NCBI GenBank assembly: GCA_021792955.1
Contig: JAJYTP010000008.1
Location: forward strand, 1 to 41,465
Reading direction: 5' to 3'
DNA from: an archaeon
GTDB taxonomy: Archaea; Thermoproteota; Nitrososphaeria; Conexivisphaerales; UBA164
Length of the DNA stretch: 41,465 nt
Shown here piece after piece: positions 8,553 to 18,310 of the stretch (positions are counted from its first letter, which is position 1; every line of letters starts with the position of its first letter). The notes beneath the pieces were generated by a model. That model had not been told where the DNA came from. It saw only the letters and a program-made list of their open reading frames with translations, and did not search any database. The translations under genes were made by a program, and so were the position numbers.

Positions 8553-10010
8553 TTGAGTGATGGTTCTGATAGCAGAAAGCTCATACTAAATAAGCTGAAT
8601 GAGGCCAATACGGCCGGGTTTCATTACAAAACATGGATAATGTCCGGCATGGGCTTCTTTACAGACGCGTATGACCTTTTTATAATAGGCGCGGTCCTTA
8701 CTTTACTGCCCCTGGCTGGATGGGGAGCACTGACCACATTACAAACTTCACTCCTGGCCTCCACCGCGTTGATAGCGGCCGTCCTGGGCGCACTGGTATT
8801 CGGCAGGCTGCTGGACCACCTGGGGCGAAAGGCAGTTTATGGCCTGGAACTGGTCATACTCGTGGTTGGCGCCCTTGGAAGCGCCTTCCTTACTCCTATA
8901 AATGGCGTCTACATATTGATGGCCTGGAGGTTCCTCCTGGGCATTGGGATAGGGGGCGACTATTCAACCAGTTCCACGATCATGGCAGAATACTCTAACA
9001 CGAAGAAAAGGGGGATGCTGGTTGGAATGGTATTTTCAATGCAGAGCATAGGTTTGCTGGCGGGGCCGCTGATAACGCTGGGCCTCCTCCTTGGCGGTGT
9101 CGCCCCGGCCCTAGCATGGAAGCTGCTTCTTGCCATAGGAGCGCTGCCTGCGCTCCTTGTAATCTACTGGAGGAGGCGCTTACCCGAGACGCCAAAATAT
9201 TCGCTGGGGGTAAGAGGGGACGTGAAAAAGGCGTCCTCAGACCTGAAGAAATTCACTGGAATAAACGCTGACGTCGACCCAGAGAAGGAAGTGCCGGTGG
9301 TAAGCGCGAAATGGTACCAGCTGCTGACAAACGGCAGGCTGCTTGCGCTCATCATAGGCACAGCGGGCACCTGGTTCCTCATGGATTGGGCCCTTTACGG
9401 CAATTCGATAATGTCCTCCACAATGCTTTCCTTCCTTGTCCCCAGCTCTATAACGGGAATCCATCACCTGATCATGACAACTGAGTATACGGCGCTGATC
9501 TTCGGCGTCGCCGCTTTTCCGGGATACTGGCTGGCCACCTTTACAATAGACAGGATAGGGAGGAAGCCTATACAGATGACCGGTTTTCTGGCCATGGCCA
9601 TTTCATTTGGGCTGCTTGGCCTCCTCCCAGGCATTATGAGCGCAACGGCGGTCGGCGAATTCCTGGCTTTATACGGAATAAGCTACTTCTTCATAGAGTT
9701 TGGGCCCAACGTTACGACCTTCATATACCCGCCAGAGGTGTATCCCGTATCAGTGAGGGGACTGGGGGCGGGGGCTTCGGCTGCAGGGGGAAAGATCGGA
9801 GCGTTCCTGGGCACACTGCTCAATCTGGTGATAATAGCCACGGTCGGGGAAAGCGGCCTGTTTCTGTTGCTGGCGCTCTTTTCCGTTGCTGGGCTTGCCC
9901 TCACCATGGTGCTCCTCCCAGAAACCAAGTTGCGCCCGCTTGAAGAGAGTTCCATGGAGGATGCGTTCATCCAGCGCCCCGTGCCCGTCATAAGGGAGGA
10001 ACAGGCATGA
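8553..10010 (+). CDS. MFS transporter (PHS phosphate:H+ symporter/sugar-porter-like)
   Basis: MGFFTDAYDLFIIGAV, FGRLLDHLGRKAVYGLEL, RFLLGIGIGGDYSTSSTIMAEYSNTKKRG, GPNVTTFIYPPEVYPVSVRGLGAG; TTG start. Confidence 0.85.
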   Translation: MSDGSDSRKLILNKLNEANTAGFHYKTWIMSGMGFFTDAYDLFIIGAVLTLLPLAGWGALTTLQTSLLASTALIAAVLGALVFGRLLDHLGRKAVYGLELVILVVGALGSAFLTPINGVYILMAWRFLLGIGIGGDYSTSSTIMAEYSNTKKRGMLVGMVFSMQSIGLLAGPLITLGLLLGGVAPALAWKLLLAIGALPALLVIYWRRRLPETPKYSLGVRGDVKKASSDLKKFTGINADVDPEKEVPVVSAKWYQLLTNGRLLALIIGTAGTWFLMDWALYGNSIMSSTMLSFLVPSSITGIHHLIMTTEYTALIFGVAAFPGYWLATFTIDRIGRKPIQMTGFLAMAISFGLLGLLPGIMSATAVGEFLALYGISYFFIEFGPNVTTFIYPPEVYPVSVRGLGAGASAAGGKIGAFLGTLLNLVIIATVGESGLFLLLALFSVAGLALTMVLLPETKLRPLEESSMEDAFIQRPVPVIREEQA

Positions 10011-10342
10011 ACAACCTTCTCCCGGAATTGACACAGCCTTGCATCACGGCAGGGCCCATGAAGATGATCGAAGACGAAGAACTGGATAGGCTGGGCCCTG
10101 TTGTGGCTGACGCCATCACGGGCGTCGAATTCACAGCAGCCCGACTATGGGACGTTCCAAACCCGCGCGCTGTGGAAGTGCTGTTAAACAGCAGGAGAGG
10201 AAATGAAGTGAGGCAACTGGTGCTCACCATCACCTCAGATAGACGCATCTATATCAGGAAAAGGGAGGATGGAAACGAAGCTTCATTTGTAAGCAGGGGC
10301 CCAGCACCCCTTTCATATCTCAACCTACTAATGAAACTGTAG
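10007..10342 (+). CDS. Hypothetical protein coupled to the MFS gene
   Basis: 111-aa ORF with ATGA overlap with the MFS stop; no family recognised. Confidence 0.55.
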   Translation: MNNLLPELTQPCITAGPMKMIEDEELDRLGPVVADAITGVEFTAARLWDVPNPRAVEVLLNSRRGNEVRQLVLTITSDRRIYIRKREDGNEASFVSRGPAPLSYLNLLMKL

Positions 10343-10611
10343 ATTGCGGCCCCCAGGAAGCCTTCCAGAGGCCAGGTCAGTCAGCACCCATCGGCCCTGA
10401 AGAGCGCCTTCACATTTTCCCCATGCGGCCACAGGCTGCCATATGTGAAGATAGGCGCCAGATCGATTTGCAATAAAACATGTCGTTCACGGACTGACCA
10501 GCCAGTGGACAACGGTATGATTTCATGAGGACGATATGATACAGCCTCTTGGTATCTACATATGTAAATATAATTGATAATATTTTTAAGCGGGCGGGCA
10601 ACACCGCAATC

Positions 10612-11046
10612 ATGGTACATCCAGATTCCGGAAGGGGTGGGGAAACGATTGAGCTTAACGGGTCCGTAAGGAGGCTCATCGATTCCGGCACCTGCTCGTA
10701 CAAGCACGTCAATAAATTTCTAAGTGAAGCAAAATGGCTATCGTCTCCTGAGACAACGAAGATGATAAGAAATACCGAAAGGCTATTTTCAATGATGGGC
10801 GATTCAAACAGGATCAAAATGCTTGTTCTCCTATCAAAGGAGGAGATGTGCGTGTGCGAAATCCAGCAGGCCCTCGGGCTTCCACAGCCGACGGTATCAC
10901 ATCACCTTACGCTATTGGAGCAATTTGACCTGGTCGAAAGGGAGAAGAAGGGGAGGTGGGCGTTTTACAGGGCAAAATCCTCTTCTTCAATTCTCAAATG
11001 CCTGGGCCTGATGATTGACCTGGGCCGGAAACGCCAGGGCCCCTAG
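10612..11046 (+). CDS. ArsR-family transcriptional regulator
   Basis: EEMCVCEIQQALGLPQPTVSHHLTLLEQFDLVEREKKGRWAFYRA; CxC in alpha3 as in classical As(III) sensors. Start uncertain (ORF extends to 10549). Confidence 0.85.
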   Translation: MVHPDSGRGGETIELNGSVRRLIDSGTCSYKHVNKFLSEAKWLSSPETTKMIRNTERLFSMMGDSNRIKMLVLLSKEEMCVCEIQQALGLPQPTVSHHLTLLEQFDLVEREKKGRWAFYRAKSSSSILKCLGLMIDLGRKRQGP

Positions 11047-11059
11047 TTCCCAGGCATAT

Positions 11060-12127
11060 CTAGCCGGGGCTCACCGGGGCCAATGGGCGCCCGTTATCGG
11101 TCTCAGCCGCTCCCGCCTTCATATCCTTAGCCGTATCTACCCTGAAGAGCCTCCTTACATATCTATCCAGATGGATGTATACTATGATCAGGACCGGCTG
11201 GATCATGGGGATGATCGCGGGGGCGAGGGCACCTATGGGTGTAAGCGCAAGTATGGCGATGGCCGCGGCGACGCTCTGGTTCTTACTGACCGATATGAAG
11301 GCCACCGCCTGGTGATCTTCATATGACGCGTGCATAGCCCTGCTTACAAACACGGATATGATGAGCAGGGATACGATGATCAGGGACTGGTAGCCTATGA
11401 CGGTGCCAACGAGGAAGGGCTTTTGAACCATCAGGGTTCCGACCTTCAGGACGAGTACGAAGATCAGGGCCAGCATGCCCATCATGGTTGCCGTTGATAG
11501 ATAGGGGTGGATCTTGACGTTTATGTGCTCGGCTCCCTTCATCTTCACCAGGGGATATCTCGTCAGCTGTCCGGCTATCATCGGGAGCACCAGGATGTAT
11601 ATGACAGAGGTTAATATGGGCGCTATAGGGATGCTCACGGAAACCTGTGAACTGTAAAGCCCGAGAAAGAACGGGATAAATGGCACCGCGATTATCACGC
11701 TTATGACGGCTAGCGCCGTGGCCAGCTCGATGCTCCCTCCTGCTATGAGCACGTAACCCAGGGAGGCGCTGGACGCGGGCACTACATTAGCTGTAACGAA
11801 GCCAACCCCAAGCTCCTGATTGCCTATGGTCGGTCCAAGCGCATATGCCATGAGGGGGGAAAAGATGAAGACGTACACTATGGAAATCGCTATCAGCTTC
11901 CATTTCCTGAACATCTTGAGCATGTTCTCGGTCTTGAGCTGAATCATGGATGGATAGATGGTTGAAATAGCGAGCAGGATGACCAGGTTGGAGATCAACG
12001 ACTTGTTCTCGGCCACCCATTTTCCATTTGCGTATCCTAGGGGGACGGCTATGACTATCATCAAAAGCGTGAACAGAAGAAGGTATTTGCGTAAGAATCC
12101 CGATATGGATTTTATCGAATGTTTCAT
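11060..12127 (-). CDS. Acr3/bile acid:sodium symporter (BASS) superfamily transporter, likely arsenite efflux
   Basis: About 10 TM; YPSMIQLKTENML and GVGFVTANVVPASSASLGYVLIAGGSIELATALAVIS; converges with an ArsR-type gene. Confidence 0.7.
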   Translation of the reverse strand: MKHSIKSISGFLRKYLLLFTLLMIVIAVPLGYANGKWVAENKSLISNLVILLAISTIYPSMIQLKTENMLKMFRKWKLIAISIVYVFIFSPLMAYALGPTIGNQELGVGFVTANVVPASSASLGYVLIAGGSIELATALAVISVIIAVPFIPFFLGLYSSQVSVSIPIAPILTSVIYILVLPMIAGQLTRYPLVKMKGAEHINVKIHPYLSTATMMGMLALIFVLVLKVGTLMVQKPFLVGTVIGYQSLIIVSLLIISVFVSRAMHASYEDHQAVAFISVSKNQSVAAAIAILALTPIGALAPAIIPMIQPVLIIVYIHLDRYVRRLFRVDTAKDMKAGAAETDNGRPLAPVSPG

Positions 12128-12519
12128 AAGGCCATTGCCCTCTCATTAAGCTTCTCCGTGCGATCAAAGCTCAAACCTTGCATAGCGGGCCATAATATGG
12201 CATATATTTAAATATATACATATATAATAAATAATTGATCGGCCAGCTAGCGGCATAGAGCGGGCTCATTTCCCACGCATATGCAACTGTGATCGCTGCC
12301 GTTTGACCGTCGTGGACTTGAGATGCGCGTCATACGGGCGGCCACAGTCTGGAACTGGTCCATGGACGAAGCAATTGATAAACGCAGGCCGCAATTAACG
12401 ATAGACTAACTATACGATCGCGCCCGCATTTTACACGCCGTGGCAACCTGCCTCAGCCGTTAAGCCGATGACCGGATATCCCTTCCCTTGTCGAAGATCG
12501 CGCATAGTTATCAGGCAAG

Positions 12520-12912
12520 TCACCTGACAGCGGTTCTCGAAACCCTCACATATTGGGATGGGTCGCATTCGTCGGCCCGTTTGGCGTATTCATCCTGCTT
12601 GCTCGCCCATATCAGAAGAGGTATGATGGCCTCCCTCAGATCCATCCCGGCATCAGTAAGCTTGTACTCAACCCTGGGCGGTATCTCCGGGAACGACTTC
12701 CTGCTGATCAGGCCCCGTGATTCTAATTCATGAAGTATTGAGGAAAGCGTAGAGGGGGAGATGCCCCTGAGCTCGCTATAGAGGTCCTTGAACCTTACGG
12801 AAGCGTGGTTCCCAATTGCGTTGATCGTAAAAATGGTCCATTTCTTGCCCAGAAGGTCCATCGCGCCCTCCAGCGCGCACACACAGATGTCCCCGTTGGT
12901 ATTGTCAGTCAT
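12520..12912 (-). CDS. HxlR-family transcriptional regulator
   Basis: ICVCALEGAMDLLGKKWTIFTINAI...FKDLYSELRGISPSTLSSILHELESRGLISRKSFPEIPPRVEYKLTDAG. Confidence 0.9.
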   Translation of the reverse strand: MTDNTNGDICVCALEGAMDLLGKKWTIFTINAIGNHASVRFKDLYSELRGISPSTLSSILHELESRGLISRKSFPEIPPRVEYKLTDAGMDLREAIIPLLIWASKQDEYAKRADECDPSQYVRVSRTAVR

Positions 12913-12970
12913 AGTTGCTACATAATCTCGAACTCACCAATATAAATACTTCGGTTTTTATAGCATTGGC

Positions 12971-13246
12971 ATGGAATATACGATTAAGTTCTGTGTAAGC
13001 TGCTACCTGCAGCATGCTGTGAATATGGCGGATGGGCTTTTGGAGAAACATGCCCACGACGAGGGATTCACCGTCAGGCTCATGCCGGGGGCGTCAGGCC
13101 AGTTCGATGTAGCCCTGGACGGCAAAACGTTATATTCAAAACAGGAATCAGGCAGACTTCCAACTGGTAAGGATATCGGATCAGAATTGGACGCTACAGA
13201 AATGACAGAAGCCGAAACCGATGACGACGGCGCATGCTGCTGCTGA
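12971..13246 (+). CDS. Rdx/SelW-like thioredoxin-fold protein with CxxC and CCC tail
   Basis: MEYTIKFCVSCYLQHAVNMAD...; C-terminal DDDGACCC. Confidence 0.65.
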   Translation: MEYTIKFCVSCYLQHAVNMADGLLEKHAHDEGFTVRLMPGASGQFDVALDGKTLYSKQESGRLPTGKDIGSELDATEMTEAETDDDGACCC

Positions 13247-13248
13247 TT

Positions 13249-13352
13249 CAGTGCGACATCCTCCAACGCTAAAGCGCGTGAGCTTGCCTGATGGCTATGC
13301 GGACCCGCAGGCAGAAAATGGAGGAGGCCTGTGTATCTCCCCTGAGGCCTGA
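13249..13352 (+). pseudogene. Degraded coding remnant related to 5752-5940
   Basis: Start-less frame SVRHPPTLKRVSLPDGYADPQAENGGGLCISPEA*; nucleotide similarity to the reverse complement of about 5810-5870. Confidence 0.35.
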
Positions 13353-13425
13353 GCCTGCTTGCTCAGATTTTGTAAGCCTCTAGTTTGAAAGGGATAACAA
13401 GCTGACAATCCTTATATATTCACAT

Positions 13426-13809
13426 ATGAGAATGTATGGCATGAGCGCAACAAAACCCTGGCATGGGATAAACCGGGCAGCATATGATTGGTTTCCAGCT
13501 ATAGATTATGATAAATGCACCGGCTGTGGTCTGTGCCTGCTTTCCTGTGGAAATAGCGTCTTTACGTGGTCTATGAACAATAACCTCCCCACGGTTCAGA
13601 ACCCGGGCAGCTGCGTGCTGGGTTGCACTACGTGCGGAAAGGTATGCCCTGAGGATGCGATAAGCTTCCAGGATGACCCCAAGAAGTTTCTAGCAAAGGT
13701 CATCAAGGACAATAAGATATTCCCGACGGTGAGGAAGGAGCTGCAGGCAAGGCTGGACAAGTTTCCCGACCATCGAATTTCGGAGGGTGCAAAGGTTGTC
13801 AGCGAGTAA
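13426..13809 (+). CDS. Ferredoxin-like dicluster 4Fe-4S protein
   Basis: CTGCGLCLLSC and CVLGCTTCGKVCPEDAISF. Confidence 0.85.
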   Translation: MRMYGMSATKPWHGINRAAYDWFPAIDYDKCTGCGLCLLSCGNSVFTWSMNNNLPTVQNPGSCVLGCTTCGKVCPEDAISFQDDPKKFLAKVIKDNKIFPTVRKELQARLDKFPDHRISEGAKVVSE

Positions 13810-14149
13810 CTTTGCTAAATGGCATGGCATCGAAAGGTCAGAGATACCATGGGGCCCCACCATAGACGAAGACAAATGCGTGGGCTGTGGGCTGTGCGTG
13901 GTAACATGTTCAGAGAAGAGAAACGTGTTCGGTTTCGATGAAAAGGAGAAGAAGGCCGTGGTGCTAAATCCGGATAACTGCATGGTTGGATGTAATAATT
14001 GCCAGGTGGCGTGCCTGTGGAACGCGATATCATTTCCCAGCGTCGCCGGCGTTAAGGACGCCGTCAGGAAATTGATGGATGAAGGGCAGATAAAAAAGGA
14101 ATTGGAGCTGAAGTTGGGCGCTGGCTATCAGGCTATAACGAAGAGCTGA
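13787..14149 (+). CDS. Ferredoxin-like dicluster 4Fe-4S protein, paralog of the preceding gene
   Basis: CVGCGLCVVTC and CMVGCNNCQVACLWNAISF; overlaps the preceding ORF, GTG start. Confidence 0.83.
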   Translation: MQRLSASNFAKWHGIERSEIPWGPTIDEDKCVGCGLCVVTCSEKRNVFGFDEKEKKAVVLNPDNCMVGCNNCQVACLWNAISFPSVAGVKDAVRKLMDEGQIKKELELKLGAGYQAITKS

Positions 14150-14378
14150 GCTCTCTACTCGGTTCTATTTTATCCCCTATTTTCTTTCCTTGTATCCGGG
14201 AGACCTTTTAAAGGCCGCACTGATATGGCCATTTAGAAATACCGTACGGCTGACCTCTCAAAGCCTGATGCTTCACCCTTGAGTATGCTTATGTATGGCT
14301 GCAGTAATCTAAACCCGGCATCCCTGATGTTGATGTGCAGCTTATCACGAGCACGGTCCTCATCATATATCAGCCCAT

Positions 14379-15371
14379 CTATACAGCCTTGAAGTTGTAC
14401 AGTATGCCGCCATGCCCCAGGGCTGCTATTTCCCCCCTGGTCAGCTTCATCCCTGCCATGAGCCTCGTAAACAGAAGGTCTATTGAATTAAAGTCGCTGT
14501 AGTATATTCCACCAGCTGAAACTCCAAGAATGGGTATCGCCCCCAGTTCTGCCACGACCGTCATGGTGGTTGGCTTGATCGGAACTCCATATGCTATGAT
14601 ATTCGCCCCCAGGTTGGCTATGGCTACTGGTGTCCTGTCAGTTGGGTCCACCGACATGCCACCGGTCACTATCAGCGCTTCTGACCCAGCATCAATGGCC
14701 TTTCTGATGCCGGCTTCTATCCTCTTTTCATCGTCCGGAACTATCTCCTTGTAAACCAGATTCCATCCGTATCTAGCGCATTTACCCTTTACCAGATCGT
14801 AATACAGGTCACCCTTTCTCCCTTCATAAATCTCCGTCCCCGTTATCACTACGCCCACATTCCTGTATTTGAACGGGGTTATGCTGATGATCGGCCTGGA
14901 TGCAGATGTTAACCTCTCCACTTCACTGCGCTGCATTGAAAACGGTATTACTTCTACCGTGCCAATGAAATCGTTTAGGCCCACGGCGTGCAATCTATCT
15001 CTGGTGATCAACAGCACCTTCTGGTTTAGGTTGAAATCGACCAGGGCCTGCACATTCACTTCAAGCAACCCGGGTTTCGACGAATACAGCTTGCTTGCGC
15101 CCTGTCTGCCCTGTACTATGGTTATGCTCTCTGTGTCAACGATGGACCTGGCTATGGTCGACGTAATCTCCCACTCAAAGAGAACGTCTCCACTGTCAGC
15201 CCCGTCCTCAACCCTGACGCTGTATACTCCCGAATCCTTCAACCTTTCCATGTCGATTGCCGTCAATTTCTTACCCCTTTGAAGGAGCACCGAAGCGCCC
15301 TCCTTTGTTACCAGGGTCGTATCATATGCAAGCGTCATTCCCAGAGCTTTATCCACGGGGACCTCTTTCAT
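14379..15371 (-). CDS. Molybdopterin-binding domain protein (MoeA/MogA-like)
   Basis: VVITGTEIYEGRKGDLYYDLVKGKCARYGWNLVYKEIVPDD...IVTGGMSVDPTDRTPVAI; N-term VDKALGMTLAYDTTLV. Confidence 0.82.
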   Translation of the reverse strand: MKEVPVDKALGMTLAYDTTLVTKEGASVLLQRGKKLTAIDMERLKDSGVYSVRVEDGADSGDVLFEWEITSTIARSIVDTESITIVQGRQGASKLYSSKPGLLEVNVQALVDFNLNQKVLLITRDRLHAVGLNDFIGTVEVIPFSMQRSEVERLTSASRPIISITPFKYRNVGVVITGTEIYEGRKGDLYYDLVKGKCARYGWNLVYKEIVPDDEKRIEAGIRKAIDAGSEALIVTGGMSVDPTDRTPVAIANLGANIIAYGVPIKPTTMTVVAELGAIPILGVSAGGIYYSDFNSIDLLFTRLMAGMKLTRGEIAALGHGGILYNFKAV

Positions 15372-16010
15372 TGTGAATCTGCATTACGCATTTGACCATA
15401 TATAAATTTTGACCACCACCAGGCCTCAGGAGCTGATTTCTGCCGGCCTTCCCGGCTGAAGGGGTTGCAATATGACACGGTAAAGAACGATTTGATGTAC
15501 AGCATGTACAATATATCTATCCCCTTGCAGGCGCATGGCTCTCCTGAACATCCTGTCAGCGGAAAGCCCGGCACAAGAGCTTTTCATCTGATGATCCTGC
15601 CATGGACAGCCCTGAGCGTGCTTGATAAAATACCGATTGTACCCCTCCACTTCAGGGATCAGTTCTAGGTTACTTGTATTTATTATCATACTGACCGTGC
15701 GTCCTAACCTATCCGCTATCAATGTCGGTCTTTCCCAAGGGTCACTCGAGGTATAGAGGGAGCTGGGCCCAGTCAAATGTGGAAATGACAGGTACAAACA
15801 AGGATAAATTCAGTATGAAGAGGGAGCTGGGCTGGACCTGAATTACTGTGTTCGGATAATCAACTTAGCGGACCTATGGCCAAGGAGGTCAATGGCCACG
15901 ATCTATGCATGCGGTATAAACCAGGGGGAGGCAATGACGATCGGTCCACAGAAGGGATGCTGATATAATATGTTTATAAACGGGAAGTAAGGTGATTAAT
16001 CCTGAACCCC

Positions 16011-16454
16011 TTGATAGACATATTGAGCCTCATGAATGATGCATTCGTCCCGATGGCCCTGATAACCGGTGTCGCGCTGCTGATACTTGGCATTAACGAA
16101 AGGTACTCAAACGTAATGGAACGAATAAGGAACCTGAACAGAGAACTTGTTTGCGATGAACTAAAAAACGGAAAAATAGAGGCTTCCTACAATAGGCAGA
16201 TCCTCAGCTTAATAAGAATGGCCAGAATACTTCGGAACGCGCTTCTTTCAATGTATTTTGCGGTATTCTTTGCTATAATTTCAAGCATTTCCACCATCAT
16301 CTCCATAATAGGTGGGGTGCAATTGACCGATCTGATGCTGATCTCCCTGGTCTTCAGCCTTTTATCGGTGTTCCTTGGAAGCATATTCATCATCTCGCAC
16401 ATAATACTTTCATTAAGAGCCATCGAAATAGATATTAAAAGAGAAAATTTATGA
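16011..16454 (+). CDS. DUF2721-like membrane protein
   Basis: Three TM segments with a basic cytosolic loop; TTG start. Confidence 0.6.
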   Translation: MIDILSLMNDAFVPMALITGVALLILGINERYSNVMERIRNLNRELVCDELKNGKIEASYNRQILSLIRMARILRNALLSMYFAVFFAIISSISTIISIIGGVQLTDLMLISLVFSLLSVFLGSIFIISHIILSLRAIEIDIKRENL

Positions 16455-16590
16455 AACTGGGTTAATTGGACGCGCGCCCATAAGCAGATGTCCCATTAAA
16501 AATACAGCGTAGCCGCTTCTCAGCTGGAGCGGCCTAAGGACATTCCATGGCGGCGTTCACCCAAGCCGCCAGATCGGTCATTTCGTTGGA

Positions 16591-16977
16591 TTATCCGATC
16601 ATCTGGGCTATTTCCTTTGCTATTCCGCCTTCCACATGCCTGGTCCAAAGCATCTCCGGCACATCAACTGCAAGGAACAGCTCACTGAGCAGAATGGTCT
16701 CCACCGCCGCTATTGCTATGTTCTTCAACAGCTTGCCTATTCCAATGTGCACCGTAAAGTCATCGGGCTGGCCAGCTATTACTATGGTAAAGGCTCGGTC
16801 TGCAGTAATTATATCCCTAAGAATGCCGGCCTTCTGCGCCTGAATTATGGTTCCTAACGGCGCAGCCGTAGATTGCACCTTATATCCATCAGCCTGAAGC
16901 TGCTGGACGACCTGCTGGCTTAATTGCCCAAGGTCCCTGTTTTTGTTCTGAAAATGCATAACCTTTTCTGATACCAA
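16591..16977 (-). CDS. Conserved hypothetical protein
   Basis: 128-aa ORF: NRDLGQLSQQVVQQLQADGYKVQSTAAPLGTIIQAQKAG... Confidence 0.6.
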   Translation of the reverse strand: MVSEKVMHFQNKNRDLGQLSQQVVQQLQADGYKVQSTAAPLGTIIQAQKAGILRDIITADRAFTIVIAGQPDDFTVHIGIGKLLKNIAIAAVETILLSELFLAVDVPEMLWTRHVEGGIAKEIAQMIG

Positions 16978-17513
16978 ATTATATCACCGTTCCTTTATCG
17001 GGCCGCATTATAACTCTTCTGTAAAAATATAGCCCATAGAGAAGCGCTTGCACAGGAACAGGTATCGCCCAATATGCTTGACTAAATCTTCGAAGTAATC
17101 AGCCATTGGCCGCGAGTACACAGCTTGGCCGCTCGATGCCCTTCCCAATGGCGCCGGTCAGGTTGGACTATCGTTGCATACCCCAGAGGCGGCGCATGTA
17201 TTTTACCAGCGGCCAGCAGCTACCCCGATGACCTTTTAGGTAGCTTACAGGGCCGGTATGCCAGGCCGTTAGCCCTCCTTTCCAAGCAAATCATAGATGC
17301 CCTTCAAGCGTTAGCCATAGTTGATGCCCCATGCCATCTCATACTACGAGGCTAGGGGGCATACCATCGCCAGTGAAGACACGTGCCGGGGATGGTTATT
17401 AGTTTTGGCTAAAACCCCTGACGACCCTGTCATTGATGTTAGGCTCCATCAACAGCTACCTAAAGCAAGACCAAAAACAAAAAAATGGGGAGGATGCGAG
17501 GGTGGAGAGCCCT

Positions 17514-17732
17514 CTACTTTGTCCATGCTCCGGATACTGTGGGCGGCGCATAATAGATGCATATCTTCGCTGCTTCGTCTGCCTTGAACGGCGCTGTTTC
17601 CTTGCCGTCCTCGGTAGGCGGGAACTGCGCCTGGATGCTCTGCATGTCCCTGAACACGAGACAGGTGGCCATGTGGGCGCACTTGAAACATGTGGCGTTT
17701 TGAAGGACGTATTCCTTCCCCTTAGGGTCCAT
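17514..17732 (-). CDS. Small cysteine-containing protein of the DUF932 operon
   Basis: 72-aa ORF overlapping the upstream stop; CFKCAHMATC...C pattern. Confidence 0.5.
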   Translation of the reverse strand: MDPKGKEYVLQNATCFKCAHMATCLVFRDMQSIQAQFPPTEDGKETAPFKADEAAKICIYYAPPTVSGAWTK

Positions 17733-18024
17733 ACTGAAGCATCTCCAGCCATGTCATTGGCGCCCTCTTGACGGTTACGAACCTGTGCTCCTCGAAGCCG
17801 TCCTTCTGGATCACATAGCCGCGCCCATCAAAGGTCAGCGCGAATATCCTGCTCCTGTACGCAAGCCCCTTCTTTCCGTTGGTGATTTCCAGCGTTGCCC
17901 TCATGTCGGGTTCCACGTCTTCAAAGTCGGCGTACTGAAAGCCCACGCCATCAAACATCTTAGCCACTCGTTGGAGCGCCTCTTCAAATTTGGCGTCATC
18001 CATCACCAGTTGGGACATGTTCAC
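17722..18024 (-). CDS. Hypothetical protein of the DUF932 operon
   Basis: 100-aa ORF tightly packed with neighbours. Confidence 0.55.
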   Translation of the reverse strand: MNMSQLVMDDAKFEEALQRVAKMFDGVGFQYADFEDVEPDMRATLEITNGKKGLAYRSRIFALTFDGRGYVIQKDGFEEHRFVTVKRAPMTWLEMLQYGP

Positions 18025-18310
18025 TCGACCTCCGCCAGCATTGCCTTCGCTGCCGTCCTGTGTTCAGCCATGATCTTACTGTATGCCTTAACGTTCATGT
18101 CGGCTGTGGATACGAAGCCGTACCGGTACCACTGGCCGGCGCAGTCGTACAGCGCTTTAAACGGGTGGTTGTCTTCCTTGTCCCTGTAGTCTGGCAATTC
18201 TGAGAGCCTCCACCGATGCTGTGAAGCATCGGTGAACTTGTTCAGATAGCCGGGCGCTATCCGGTCGAATTCGTACTTGGTGAGCTCTCTGCCAAACTCG
18301 ATGTCTGTCA
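18021..18310 (-). CDS. Hypothetical protein of the DUF932 operon
   Basis: The 117-aa ORF overlaps DUF932; likely TTG start (LTDIEFGRELTKYEF...) coupled to the DUF932 stop. Confidence 0.5.

Noticed and set aside
15426-15797. 123-aa minus-strand ORF and a repeated agagggagctgggc (about 15754 and 15819)
   Set aside because: No recognisable family or coherent domain; the repeat is only about 14 bp. Possibly decayed sequence but unsupported.
16978-17513. Non-coding-looking interval searched for tRNA or att sites near the DUF932 element
   Set aside because: No tRNA-like fold or flanking direct repeat could be recognised by eye.
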